Shown: piece after piece, positions 1 to 10,319 of the stretch | Layout: every line of letters begins with the position of its first letter | Position numbering within the stretch: position 1 is the stretch's first letter | Assembly: GCF_048544455.1 (NCBI RefSeq) | Contig: NC_133534.1 | Coordinates: 119,250,269-119,314,268, forward strand | DNA: 64,000 nucleotides | Reading direction: 5' to 3' | Source of the DNA: Silene latifolia | Taxonomy: Eukaryota > Streptophyta > Magnoliopsida > Caryophyllales > Caryophyllaceae | Notes under the pieces: generated by a model | Seen by the model: only the letters and a program-made list of their open reading frames with translations | Told to the model about the DNA's origin: nothing | Databases searched by the model: none | Program-made: the position numbers and the translations under genes

Positions 1-1374
1 GACTTCCTTATCCGCCCAACTAGGCAAAGGACATGATGGGTCAAGTAGTCCTTGCCTAGCTAAGTGTAGGAGGGGTGGATATTGAGCCAAGTAAGCATTT
101 TTCCGATCCTCAAAGGCTTGCTTGTGCATTGCTTGCATGAGAAGAGTCAAGTAATCATTTCTTGCTTCAACTCATTCCGGCTTGAACTCTTGATACTCAA
201 AAGGGTAAGGTGGTGTGACAATGGAAGAGGAGGGTATTTCAAGTTCACCCTTTTGTTGTTGGATAATATACTCGGCCTCTTTTGAAAGGGGAAGTAGATA
301 ATTGGTCCGGTGGACACTCAATCGACAAATCTTTGAAGGCAAAGTGAAAGAACTAGCCTCACTAGTGAGCCATCCATACTTCGTGTCAAGAGGGTTATGG
401 GCAACCCACTTGTATTTGTGTATCATAGTATGCAAATCAACGAGATGACCACCTTCTTTCGCCTCATACTTGTTATCTTTGTTGAAGTTATGATCAAAGT
501 ATTTAGCTAGGATAGTGACTAGGCCTCCATTTGCAATAACGGTAGTGCCTTTCTTCCCACAATCAATGTTGAGCCATCTATCCACCAATAGCCTTAGAAA
601 GTTGAAAGGCTTGGTGTGTACTCTTCCAATGTTCAAAGCCGACTCAAGAAGAACAAAATCGAGTTTGGTGAAATGATTGGTGTCTTTTCTTGCATTGATG
701 GTGCTCCCTACGACCTTGTGACATACTCTTATGCCCGGATGGTGGACTAAAAGAGCACGACTCGTATGAAAGTCTTCAAATTTCCTACCGGAAATTGCCT
801 CCCAAAGAGGGTCGGGGTCATATTTGCCAACATTCTTAAAATAACTCGGTTCATCACTAAGACCCAAAGCTTTACCCAATTCCCTAAAGGGGATGCGTCT
901 TCTAACATTAGCTAGACGAAACTCGAGGTTCTCCATAGTCTCAACCTTGTTAACTTTCAAAGAACTCAAAAATTCTAAGGTAAGGGAGGGGTATGTCAAT
1001 TCTTTTGATTCAAACAATTTCTCCAACCCCATGGCTTTGAAGAAGGTTCTAGTTTGCTCAAGAACACCCAATTTTTCTAAGGTATCTTCACATATAAACT
1101 TGGTGGATTGAAATGATTTTCTAGCAAACTTAGCAAAAGTGTCCCTATGGGTTTTGGAAATAAAAGTTACCTCCGGATAGTTTGCAAGTTGATCAATTTC
1201 CGGAGTAGTAGATGTTGTTGCACCCATGGGAGGTTGTTGTTGTTGTTGCACTTCCAAGTTTGGGTTTGCTACCACCATAGCCAATGCTTTCTTCGCTTGA
1301 AGAGTCTTTTGCCTTAATGAAAGTGTCTTTGCCTTTGGTGCCTTTGCCTTTGTTGCTCCATTAGTCCTTGCCAT
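1..1374 (-). pseudogene. ATHILA ORF-1-like protein of E1, one in-frame stop, 3' end off window
   Basis: The minus-strand frame is open from an ATG at 1374 (MARTNGATKAKAPKAK) to a TGA at 172-174. It then stays open for at least 57 more codons to position 1, so the TGA looks like a late mutation rather than the native end. I chose 1374 over the upstream ATG at 1410 because its basic, Lys/Ala-rich start matches the start of the related ORF at 47026. The body has the segment TYPSLTLEFLSSL and resembles the ATHILA ORF-1 family (Pfam PF03078), whose function is unknown. A Gln run (QQQQQ) and a Lys-rich N-terminus precede the conserved body. The homologues at 47026-48299 and 59868-61446 share the F..GL..L and LTLEF motifs. 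Confidence 0.8.
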
Positions 1375-2407
1375 TGATGAATTAACCAAGAAAGAGTGAA
1401 AAATCTTCAATTTCTAGTGCACCCAAATCGATTTAAAGATGAAAGGCTTTGCCTTTATGAATTCAAAAATCGACTCAAAGGTTGAAGATTTTGTGCTTGG
1501 TTTTGATTTTTATTGAAAAAGGAGTGATTGATTTGTTATTAAAAGGATGTTTTGATTTGATTTTGGTCAATGTAGTTGAGGAATTTTGTTTTTGGGATGG
1601 AGAGGATGAGAGTTTTGAGTAGTGTTATGAATGAAGGAATGAAGAAATGAATGTGGGAGGGGTTTTATAATGCCCGAAAAATTCGAACTGCAGGGGCAAT
1701 CCATGCGGTTTCTGCTCAAGACGGGCGGATTCTGCCTTTTCTGGGTTGGGAAAAACTCGCCTAAAGACGGGCGTCTTTTAGTGAAGACGCTCGGATTCGC
1801 AGACACGGGACGGGCGGATTCTCCTGAAGACGGGCGGATTTCAGTCCAGGAATTTTTCTTGTTTTCCTCAGCTTAGAAGACGGGCGTCTTCTCTTCAAGA
1901 CGGGCGGATTTTCAAAGACGGGCGGATTAGGATGTAGGACGCTCGGATTTGCCGACAGTCAAAAATTTGAAAACTTCAGCTCAATTCAGGACGTGCGTCT
2001 TCTACCCAACACGCTCGGATTTCTTGAAAACGGGCGGATTCTCCTGAATCCGCTCGGATTCGACCCCTTTGTACCGGATTGGTTCCCCATCCGTGTACAA
2101 TGCATATCCCTTGCCATTCTTCCATTCTTCTTCATATCTTGTGTTCTTCATTGTGGGGGCACTACTAAGGCATGGATAGCCTAGGCAATTGTCATCCCCA
2201 CACTAAGCTAAAGCACTACACATTAATTGAAATTATTAATCCCTCCCTCACTTCTCTAAAACTTGATAATTATCTTGATCAAAGTATAAAAATCCAAAAA
2301 ATAACAAGAATGCAATACAAGAATTGAAATGCAAGTTAGGGAGTTAGAAATATTTACAAATGGTGGTTTAGGGAGGACTCCACCAAACTCTCATTCTTGA
2401 TGAGATG
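1375..2407 (-). other. Non-coding spacer of E1 between protease and ORF-1-like gene
   Basis: No convincing coding sequence is seen in either strand. Full-length Athila elements would carry polymerase domains at or near this place, so I read the stretch as a deletion scar or replacement. It contains the CG-rich motif cluster listed separately and a 5'-leader-like stretch just before the ORF-1-like gene. Confidence 0.6.
1717..2062. repeat. Cluster of about 13 CG-rich 12-mers (GACGGGCGGATT type)
   Basis: Degenerate copies of GACG(G/C)(G/T)CGGATT, with variants GACGGGCGTCTT and ACGCTCGGATTC, occur about every 20-40 bases. The spacing is irregular, so this is not a simple tandem array. It lies about 300 bases upstream of the E1 ORF-1-like start on the minus strand. 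Similar motifs sit in the LTRs of the same family (about 6555-6745, 7785-7950, 8450-8570) and in E2 (46444-46882). They stand out from AT-rich surroundings. Confidence 0.75.
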
Positions 2408-3400
2408 TCAAGGGGGCATGTCCAAGGTGTTATTGATGTTGCTCAACACCTTGAAAAAGTAATCAAAATCTTGTTCATTGTCATGGTAGAGGTCTTCAAT
2501 AGACCTTGGCCCTTGTTGTCGGTCTTGATCGATGGCATTACCAATGTAGGGATTAAAAATCCCTTCAAATTCATCGTCCCAAAGACCACAAACTTCATTA
2601 AGTTGATCATTGAAAATCTCTTGATTTGATGGTGACAACTTTCCCATTTCCTTTTCTTGGCCAATGAGGCCATCTTCTTCTTCTTTGTTTGATTTTGGTG
2701 AGCTTTGCAAGCTCTCCTTGTCACAATTCACTTGCTCTTTGAATGGAGCATCTTCAATTTTCTTCTTCCATTGGAGTTCCGACTTCTTCCTTTCATCCTT
2801 CCGACTATAATGATCGATCATAAAACACGGTTCATGTAAACAGGGATCTCTCATAGTCTTGTCAAGATTAAAAGTTATACTCTCATCTCCCACTTCTAGA
2901 GTGAGCTCACCATGTTTTACATCAATCACCGCACCCGCGGTGTGTAAGAAGGGTCTTCCAAGAATGACTGGAATTTTGGAGTCTTCCTCAATATCAACAA
3001 TGACAAAGTCCACCGGGATGAAAAACTTCCCAATTCGCACGAGGACATCTTCCCATATCCCTAATGGTGTCTTCGTCGATCTATCGGCCATTTGGAGTGT
3101 GATATTGGTGCATTTAAGCTCTCCCATTCCCAACCTTTTACTTACCGAGTACGGCATAACACTCACACTAGCCCCTAGATCACATAAGGCTTTGTTTATT
3201 GTGGTGTCGCCAATGGTACACGGTATTGAGAAGCTTCCCGGATCCTTTAGTTTTGCAGGTGAACTCCCTTGAAGTATTGCACTACTCACCTTAGTGAAGG
3301 CGATAGTCTCAAGTTTCCGGATCGACTTCTTCTTTGTGAGGATGTCTTTCATGTATTTCGCATAGGCCGGCACGTGATTGATTAATTCCGTGAAGGGAAT
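2408..3400 (-). pseudogene. Athila-type aspartic protease region of E1 gag-pol
   Basis: This frame continues the gag polyprotein after a stop at 3401-3403. Counting from the Met at 3373, the retropepsin motif is CDLGASVSVMP at residues 64-74, with DLGA in place of the usual D(S/T)G, as is common in Athila proteases. The flap and second strand read VDFVIVDIEED, and the closing motif ILGRPFL is clear. An acidic, Lys/Glu-rich C-terminal tail runs to the stop at 2408. No reverse transcriptase follows. In life the protease would cut Gag into mature capsid proteins. A preceding Lys/Glu-rich linker occupies about 3404-3661. Confidence 0.85.
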
Positions 3401-3730
3401 TTAGACTTCCAAATTCTTCACAATTTCCATAAACTTTCCAAGTTGGTCATCAAATTTGGGCTTGGCTTGACGACTTGGAAAAGGAAGTCTAATCACAATG
3501 GGCTCCTTCTCCTTGACCTTGTCTTCATTTCTCTTTGAAATTTCTTCTTTTGATGATTCTCCATCTTTGGAGTTTTGCACAATTTCTTCCTTATCACTAG
3601 CTTCCACAACTTCATCCTCAACTTGCTTCTTCGGTGCTTCATACCTTGTACCACTTCTCAAGTGAATGGCACTAACCGTTTCATGTCTTGGGGGATTACT
3701 TTGAGGTGGTAATTGCCTCTTTTGTCTTTG
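3401..3730 (-). pseudogene. Charged gag-protease linker of E1
   Basis: This minus-strand segment lies between the gag stop (3731-3733) and the stop at 3401-3403. It encodes an acidic/basic linker followed by PIVIRLPFPSRQAKPKF, a motif typical just upstream of Athila proteases. The frame appears continuous with gag and protease apart from the two stops, so all three were probably one polyprotein. Confidence 0.7.
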
Positions 3731-5203
3731 TCATCTTGAAGATGCTAGTTGAGTCAATTGTGTTTCCAACATCTTGGTGTGAGCTAGAATGTTGTTGATG
3801 GTGGTTTCCTTTGTTTGACTATCTTTTTGCATTTGAGTAAAAAACTCTTGTTGATTCTTTTGCATTTGGAGGACCGCTTTTTGAACATCCAAACCTTGGT
3901 CATTTTGGTGATTGTATGGATTTTGATTTTGGTAACCTTGATTTTGGTTGTAAAAGGGTCTTTGATTTTGGTTTCTCATGGGAGGTGGAGTGTAACTTGT
4001 TTGAGGATTTTGAACATTTTGGCTTTTGTATGAGAGATTTGGGTGAAACTTGGTGTTTTCATTGTAATAATTGGAATAAGGGGTACCACTCTTGTATGCT
4101 TGGAAAGCATTTACTTGTTCATTTGTTCCCCTACATTCACTTTGGTCATGTCCCAAAGTTCCACAATTCTCACATATCCCACTTGGGATTGATGAGGATG
4201 CCGTCATGGCATTAACATGATGCTTTGGTGATTTTGAGGCTTCTTCATGTTTAGCCATAGCTTGTTCAAACTTTAAATTGATTGTGTCAATGTGAGCACT
4301 AAGTTGAGCACCCAATTGAGTAACGGAGTCCACTTCATGCCTTCCTCCTCTAGTAGCCTTGCGAGGTCTACTATATTGTGAGTTATGGACCGCCATTTCC
4401 TCAATCTTGTTCCATGTTTGATTGTCATCAACTTCAGTGAACATTCCATTTGATCCCATGTTGAGAATGTTCCTTGAATCTTCATATAAACCGTTCCAAA
4501 ATTGTTGTACCAAGAACCATTCGCTAAGTCCATGGTGGGGACATGAGCGACAAATTCCCTTAAACCGCTCCCAAGCTTCATACAAAGATTCTTCATCCCT
4601 TTGCTTAAAACCCGTAATTTGAGCTCTTACCATGTTAGTCTTTTCTGGTGGGCAGAACTTTTTGTAGAAAGCTAGAGCAAACTTCTTCCAAGAATCTATT
4701 TCGAGAGTGGCCTTGTCAAGGCCCTTCAACCATTGTTTCGCGGTGCCGATTAGAGAAAAAGGAAATAAGACCCATCGAATTTGGTCTTGAGTCACACCGG
4801 TTTGAGAAATCGCATCACAATAGTTACAAAAGGTTTCCATATGAGAATGAGGGTCTTCACTAGGCATCCCCCCAAATTGGCTAATTTCGACTAATTGGAT
4901 AAAGGCGGATTTGGCAATAAAATTTCCGGTTAGATGTTGTGGTGTGGGAGTACCATTGGGTAGGTTCTCCTCGGTGGGTACGGAATGTGACGAAAATTTA
5001 GGCATTGTAGGTTGATTTTTTGGGGTATTTTGTAATGGGTTCTCCTCTCCTTCTCTTGCAAAAGGGTTGATGAACTCAATAGTTGGTTGAACAACCTCAC
5101 TAATACCTCTCAAATTCCTCCTAGCAAATCTCCTATTGTTCGTCAAGGTTCTTTCAATTTCACGGTCAAAAGGTAACAAATCACCTTGTGACCTTCTAGA
5201 CAT
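3731..5203 (-). CDS. gag: Gag polyprotein of E1 (capsid and zinc knuckle)
   Basis: The frame opens at 5230, but the Met at 5203 (MSRRSQGDLLPFDREIER) is the more typical Athila Gag start. Counting from 5230, the retrotransposon gag (capsid) domain spans about residues 105-290, with TAKQWLKGL and WKKFALAFYKKFCPP as landmarks. A CCHC zinc knuckle, CENCGTLGHDQSEC, has its metal ligands at residues 353, 356, 361 and 366. An Asn/Gln-rich tail and the coiled segment AVLQMQKNQQEFFTQ follow. The reading frame is intact over about 490 residues, so Gag could still be made. The terminal TGA at 3731 separates it from the linker and protease. Confidence 0.9.
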   Translation of the reverse strand: MSRRSQGDLLPFDREIERTLTNNRRFARRNLRGISEVVQPTIEFINPFAREGEENPLQNTPKNQPTMPKFSSHSVPTEENLPNGTPTPQHLTGNFIAKSAFIQLVEISQFGGMPSEDPHSHMETFCNYCDAISQTGVTQDQIRWVLFPFSLIGTAKQWLKGLDKATLEIDSWKKFALAFYKKFCPPEKTNMVRAQITGFKQRDEESLYEAWERFKGICRSCPHHGLSEWFLVQQFWNGLYEDSRNILNMGSNGMFTEVDDNQTWNKIEEMAVHNSQYSRPRKATRGGRHEVDSVTQLGAQLSAHIDTINLKFEQAMAKHEEASKSPKHHVNAMTASSSIPSGICENCGTLGHDQSECRGTNEQVNAFQAYKSGTPYSNYYNENTKFHPNLSYKSQNVQNPQTSYTPPPMRNQNQRPFYNQNQGYQNQNPYNHQNDQGLDVQKAVLQMQKNQQEFFTQMQKDSQTKETTINNILAHTKMLETQLTQLASSR

Positions 5204-5321
5204 GCAAAATATCAAACAACTTGAAAACAATTAGAACAAACCTTGAGGTGTTTTACTTCCCCAAGGCGAAGAAAGACACAACTAATAACAATAAAGGAAA
5301 ATCTAAATCAAGTAAACACCG

Positions 5322-5339
5322 TCCCCGGCAACGGCGCCA
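5322..5339 (-). other. Primer-binding site, tRNA-Asp type (E1)
   Basis: The plus strand reads TCCCCGGCAACGGCGCCA, identical to the 3' end of plant tRNA-Asp(GUC) as I know it. Its complement on the minus strand would prime first-strand synthesis. It lies just inside the LTR, separated by a short A/T run, which fixes the element's orientation. This is a primer site, not a tRNA gene. Confidence 0.92.
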
Positions 5340-5342
5340 TTT

Positions 5343-7093
5343 TTTATCGATCCGTTTCGTGTGCACAATTAAATAGATGTGGTCGTTGGGTCACGTCCGA
5401 ATCAAAACACAATTTATAACTTCACAAACAACTCTACAATTAGTAAAGAGGCAAGTAAAGGTCGGATCCCAAGGGACGGGTATTGAAATGAGATTTCTAT
5501 TGAAACTAGTGGTGTCTTAGGGGTGTCACAATTTGGGTTGATGTAGAAGGTTACTAAACTAAATAGCAATGGAAATAAACAAGCAAGATGAATTGAAAGG
5601 GTTGTAAACAATTGATAAAAAGCACTAGGGTGTCATGGGGTCATAGGGGATTTATGGGAATTGATCATACAAACATGTTCTCAAATTATAAGCAAGCAAT
5701 TATTATTGTGATGGATTGAGTTGGGTTATATCTTACAACCCTAGGAAAGTTTGGGTCCCGGAGCCGAATCGATTAGATTGTACAACACCTACAAGTCGAC
5801 TTAGTCTTCCATACTCAACAACATGCATGGTCTAATGAGACTCGAGTTGGGTTATGTCTTACAAGTCTCATTGAAAAGATAGGAGATGGTGATAAATGTA
5901 AGGATTCATAGGCTTAGCATTTCATCAAACATAACATGTGCATGAGTTGAGATCAAAACAAGCAAGCAAATAAACCATGAAAGCATATTAAATTAAGCAT
6001 GAATCATTCCCCATGTTGGTTTCCTCTAATCACCCATTAACCCTAGCTAGGTCACTACTCACTCATTATCATGTTGATCATGCTAGCAAGGTTGTCAATC
6101 ATACCAACAAAATGAAACATGATGAATAAATGTAACAATAATTAAAGAGGGATTAAGAGAATTATACCTACTAATGATTCCAATAATAAAGCAAAGATAA
6201 AAGAAGTACTTGATGCTTGATTGAGAGGTTGTCAATCTCCCAATAATAACCCAAATAATCTTCAATTACCCAAAATAAAGGATGAACAAAAGAGAGATTA
6301 AGGAAATAAAACTTGTATTAGAACTTGATTAATTGTTAATTACAATACTAAAGAGGGATTTGATTGATATTAACTACTCTAATTATTGATAAGAAGAACA
6401 TGCTCTTCTAATTCGACTAATGGGGTATTTATAGTGGAAATTAGGGGGATGCATTAGGGTTAACTAAGGGCTAAACTAGTAATTACACTTTTTAGATTGA
6501 GCAGGGAGGAGCTAGTATTTTTCGAAGGAAGGGCTTCTTTCTTTGTAGCTTGGAGAAGACGAAATTGCGCTGTACAGGAATCCGTGCGTTTTGGAGTCGG
6601 GACGGGCAGATTCTGGCGGTGGAAAACGGGCGGTTTTGGAGGAATCCGGACGGATTCTGGTGATGGCAAACCCGAGCGTCTTGGGATGAAACCGCACGGA
6701 TTGTGCATGTGGAGGACGGCCGGATTGTAGACAATCCGCACGGATTGTTCCTCAGCAACATTTCTTCTTCTTTTCTTCCCTTTGCTTCATAAATTCCTTG
6801 GGGATTTCCTTGGGGACTCAAGGATCCTTTCTCAACATTGCTCATCTATTATAATATGTACAAAGGCCTTCTAATCTTGTCTCTCCTTGATGCTTGGTCA
6901 TTGAATTCGATCAATTTAGTCTCGTTTTGCCATGAAAATGCAAGATTTGCACTCCTTTCCTACCAAGGGATCAAAATCTCAAAGAATATGCAATACAAAT
7001 AACTAAAGACAATAAATGACCCAAATATGCACTAAAAAGCATGGGAACAAGGCTAATTCGGGGGCTAAATATGCGCTAATTATGGTCACATCA
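5343..7093 (-). repeat. 5' LTR of E1 (Athila-like)
   Basis: On the minus strand the LTR begins TGATGTGACCATAATTAGCG at 7093, the same start as the E2 LTRs at 43121 and 50581 (TGATGTGACT). It ends beside the tRNA-Asp primer site. The exact inner edge is uncertain by a few bases because of a run of T at 5340-5345. A CG-rich motif cluster sits at about 6555-6745. No LTR-encoded protein is supported. The next bases at 7094 are the interior of another LTR of the same family. Confidence 0.85.
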
Positions 7094-8291
7094 CAAACAT
7101 AACATGTGTATAAGGTGAGATCACAACAAGCAAGCAAATAAATTATGTGAACATATTAGATTAAGCATGAATCATCCCCCATGTAGGTTTCCCCTAATTC
7201 CCCATTAACCCTAGTTAAGGGAACTACTCACTCATTATCAAGTTCAACATGTTAACAAGGTTGGCAATCATATCAATAAAGCAAAACATGATTAATAAGT
7301 AAAGATGATTAACAATAATTAAAAAGGGATTAAGAGAATTATACCTAATGATGATTCCAAAATAATAAGCAAAGAATAATAGAAGTACTTGATGAATGAT
7401 TGGAAGGTTGTCAATCCTCCAAATAAACCCAAATAATCTTCAATTACCCAAAATAAAGGATGAACAAAAGAGAAATTAAGGAAATGAGATTTGTATTAAT
7501 ACTTGATTAAAGGTTGATTAAAAGATTAAAGAGAGATTAGAATAATATAAACTACACTAAAGATTGATAAGAAGAACATGAACATCTAATTAGTATAATG
7601 GGGTATTTATAATGGGGATTAGGTGCACAAATTAGGGTTACTAAGGGCTTAAATGACGATTAAGTCCTTAAGAAAAGTTGAGGAAATGCTCCTCTCGAAG
7701 AAAGATGTGAGTCTCCTTTTTTATAGTCTTTCGACAATATGCGCATCCCGAGTAGAACAAGAAGAAGTCGGGCTGCACTGGTGAACAATCCGAGCGTCCA
7801 AAAGGTCGGAACGAGCGGATTGTACAAGCGGTGGACGAGCGGCCAGGCAGGTGGGATGCTCGGATTGTAGAGCTCTTGGACGAGCAGCTAGGCAGGTGGG
7901 ACGCTCGGATTGTGACTCTTGGATGAGCGTCCTGATGCTGGGACGAGCGGATTCCAGTCCAGTTAGCTTTTTCTTGTTACCTTCTTATAACAATCCTCCG
8001 GGATCTTGTTGAAGATGCAAGGATCTTCTTCATCATTGCCTATCTACTACATTATTTACAAAGGCCTTCTAGTCTTGGCTTCACTTTGATGCTTGGTCAT
8101 TAGATTCGATCAATTTAGCTTTATTTTACCATGAAAATGCAAGATATGCACTCCTTTCCTACCAAGGGAATAAAACCTCAAAGAATATGCAAAACAAAGG
8201 ACTAAAGATAGTAAAGGACCCAAATATACACTAAAAAGCATAGGACGAGGCTAATTTGGAGACTAAATATGCTCAAATATTGGTCACATCA
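7094..8291 (-). repeat. Partial Athila-like LTR, the target of E1
   Basis: The sequence resumes at the point matching about 5936 in the E1 LTR (CAAACATAACATGTG) and runs colinearly with that LTR to the terminal TATTGGTCACATCA. The missing half should lie on the far side of E1, off the window. It carries the same motif cluster at about 7785-7950. It is a same-family, same-strand target of E1. Confidence 0.8.
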
Positions 8292-9763
8292 TGAGGCGGA
8301 ATTCCCGTCTCCCGTGCACATTTGGAAGGTTGATGACGACCTTAGATGGACTAGTATGAAATGGAGGCAAGAACGACGACCGACAAAGCAAGAATAAGGA
8401 GTATGCAAAGATTAAAAGTACGTGAAGCAAAAGGGTCAAACTGTGCAACAATCCGAGCGTCTTAGGCACAAGACGAGCGGATCCTCTCCTCATGATCCGA
8501 GCGTCCCGCCTAGAAGACGAGCGTCTTCTCGCCTCCTGATCCGAGCTTCTCTTCTCCTCGTCTGAGCGGATCGTGGGAGCACTAGCGGCGTGATATGCTC
8601 ATCTCCTCGCAATACTTGCATTTCCCCACTTTAAAACTTAGCATTGTTATTTACTAATCTATCCTTACCTAAAATAATGTTGTGCCACTATATATACCCC
8701 ATTTGTAATAATCAAGATTAAGTATTCTTAGATTAGATCAAGTTTCCTTAGATTAAATCAATCTCTCTTAAATTTGATTAGGAGTAGATTAGAATAGATT
8801 AATCTCAATCATTCCACATTAATCTTTCCTCAATCATTGTTCAAGTTTATTATTATTGGGTAATTGAAGACTATTGGGTTATTATTGGAGAATTGACAAC
8901 TCTTCATCAACAAATCAAGTTTTCTTCTATTATTCTTTGCTTTATAATTTGGATCATCTTAAGTTTTGTATAATCTCTTTACTCTTTACTCTTTATTGTT
9001 TATTTCCTCATTCCCTTATCATGTTTATACTTGTTGTGATGATTGACACCATTAATGACATGTTTCCCATGATAATGAGTGAGTAGTTACTTAGCTAGTA
9101 TTAATGGGGAATTAGGGGAAACAAACATGGGAAATAATTCATACTTAATCTAATATGTCTTCATAATTAAATTGCTTGCTTGTTATGATTTCAACTTATG
9201 CACATGTTATGTTTAATGAAATGCGAGCCTATGAATCCTTGCATTTTCTACCCATCACCTATCTTTTCAATGAGACTTGTAAGCTTAAAAACCAATTCGA
9301 GTCTCATTAGACCATGCATATAGTTGAATAGGAAGGACTAAGTCGACTTGTAGGTGTTGTACAATCTAATCGATTCGGCTCCGGGACCCAAACCTTCTTA
9401 GGGATTGTAAGCTTATACACCAACTCAATCCCATCACAATAATAAGAGCTTGCATATAATTGAGAACATGTTTGTATGATCAACTCCCATGAATCCCCTA
9501 AGAACCCATGATATCCTAGCATCTTTTAGTCATTTGTTTACATCCTTCCTTTTATTCCTTGTTTTACTTAATTGCTTGCATTAGTTTAGACTCACCAACT
9601 ACAAACCCAAATCAATTGTGACACTAGCACAAATTGAGATAGATTGACTTAGAACCCAAAGCACACCGTCCCATGGATCGACCTCGACTTAACCACTAAC
9701 TAGTTGTTTATTGAGAATATAAATATGTTTGATGGAGTGAACAACGCCTCCCTTCTACCATCA
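8292..9763 (+). repeat. Athila-like LTR, plus strand, lacking its first ~145 bp
   Basis: It begins at GGCGGAATTCCCGTCT, matching about position 145 of the E2 LTR (43268 onward), and ends CTACCATCA like the E2 LTRs. The left boundary abuts the end of the minus-strand LTR, as expected if that element inserted into this LTR. No primer site follows at 9764, so it is a 3' or solo LTR. A CG-motif cluster lies at about 8450-8570. Confidence 0.8.
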
Positions 9764-9822
9764 ATGACGATAAATGTTAGTTAATTTCCTTCATATCCAT
9801 TTTGTAGTTATCTTTTACCGCA

Positions 9823-10318
9823 ATGGATTCATCCAACTCATTAACACCGATCACCATTGAATCATGTCACAAATCGTTAGACGAAATTTGCTCACTAAAC
9901 AACCTTGATACGACTAGAGAAATTCATTTTGGCATTGGTTTCGATGGAAGTCTTAACTTCATTACCACTTCCTCACCTTCTATCACATCTAGCAACTTAT
10001 TGGATAAGTCTTGTGAAGACAACTTCACTAAAACTATGGGATCCTTATAGTTGGAAGCAAGGAAAATAATGAAGCTAGTGGGAGATTTTGCAAAAGGCTT
10101 GCAACCAAGAAAAGAAAGTTCAAAAAGATGAGGAAAAGTAAGATGTCTAATTCGAACCATAGGGATATAATGGCTAGTGGGACTACCAATAATATATGCC
10201 TTTATTTTCATGGCATAGGACATTGGGTGAGGAATTGCCCCATATTTTTGGGAGATATCAATGATGGACTTGACATTCCACTTGGTAATATTACTTCCGA
10301 AATCTTGTTATTGATATA
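9823..10318 (+). pseudogene. Copia gag remnant with damaged zinc knuckle
   Basis: The first frame (9823-10050) encodes a short Gag-like fragment, and a second frame (10128-10319) contains CLYFHGIGHWVRNC. This resembles the copia CCHC knuckle, but Phe stands where the second Cys is expected. Between the frames the gag sequence is broken by stops and shifts. The fragment is too short to hold a full capsid domain. Confidence 0.65.
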
Positions 10319-10319
10319 A

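Larger units (their letters stand above)
1..7093 (-). mobile_element. E1: Athila-like Ty3 retrotransposon, non-autonomous, truncated by window edge
   Basis: Reading on the minus strand, the order is 5' LTR (7093 down to about 5343), tRNA-Asp primer site, gag, protease, a CG-motif non-coding stretch, then an ATHILA ORF-1-like gene running off the left edge. In autonomous Athila elements reverse transcriptase, RNase H and integrase follow the protease. Here about 1 kb of non-coding DNA separates the protease ORF from the ORF-1-like gene and no polymerase motif is visible. I infer a non-autonomous element that relies on enzymes supplied by a relative. The 3' LTR must lie outside the window, so the left target duplication cannot be checked. 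Confidence 0.85.

Noticed and set aside
5322..5339. Possible tRNA-Asp gene fragment
   Set aside because: Only the 18-nt 3' end is present, next to an LTR, which is what a primer-binding site looks like.
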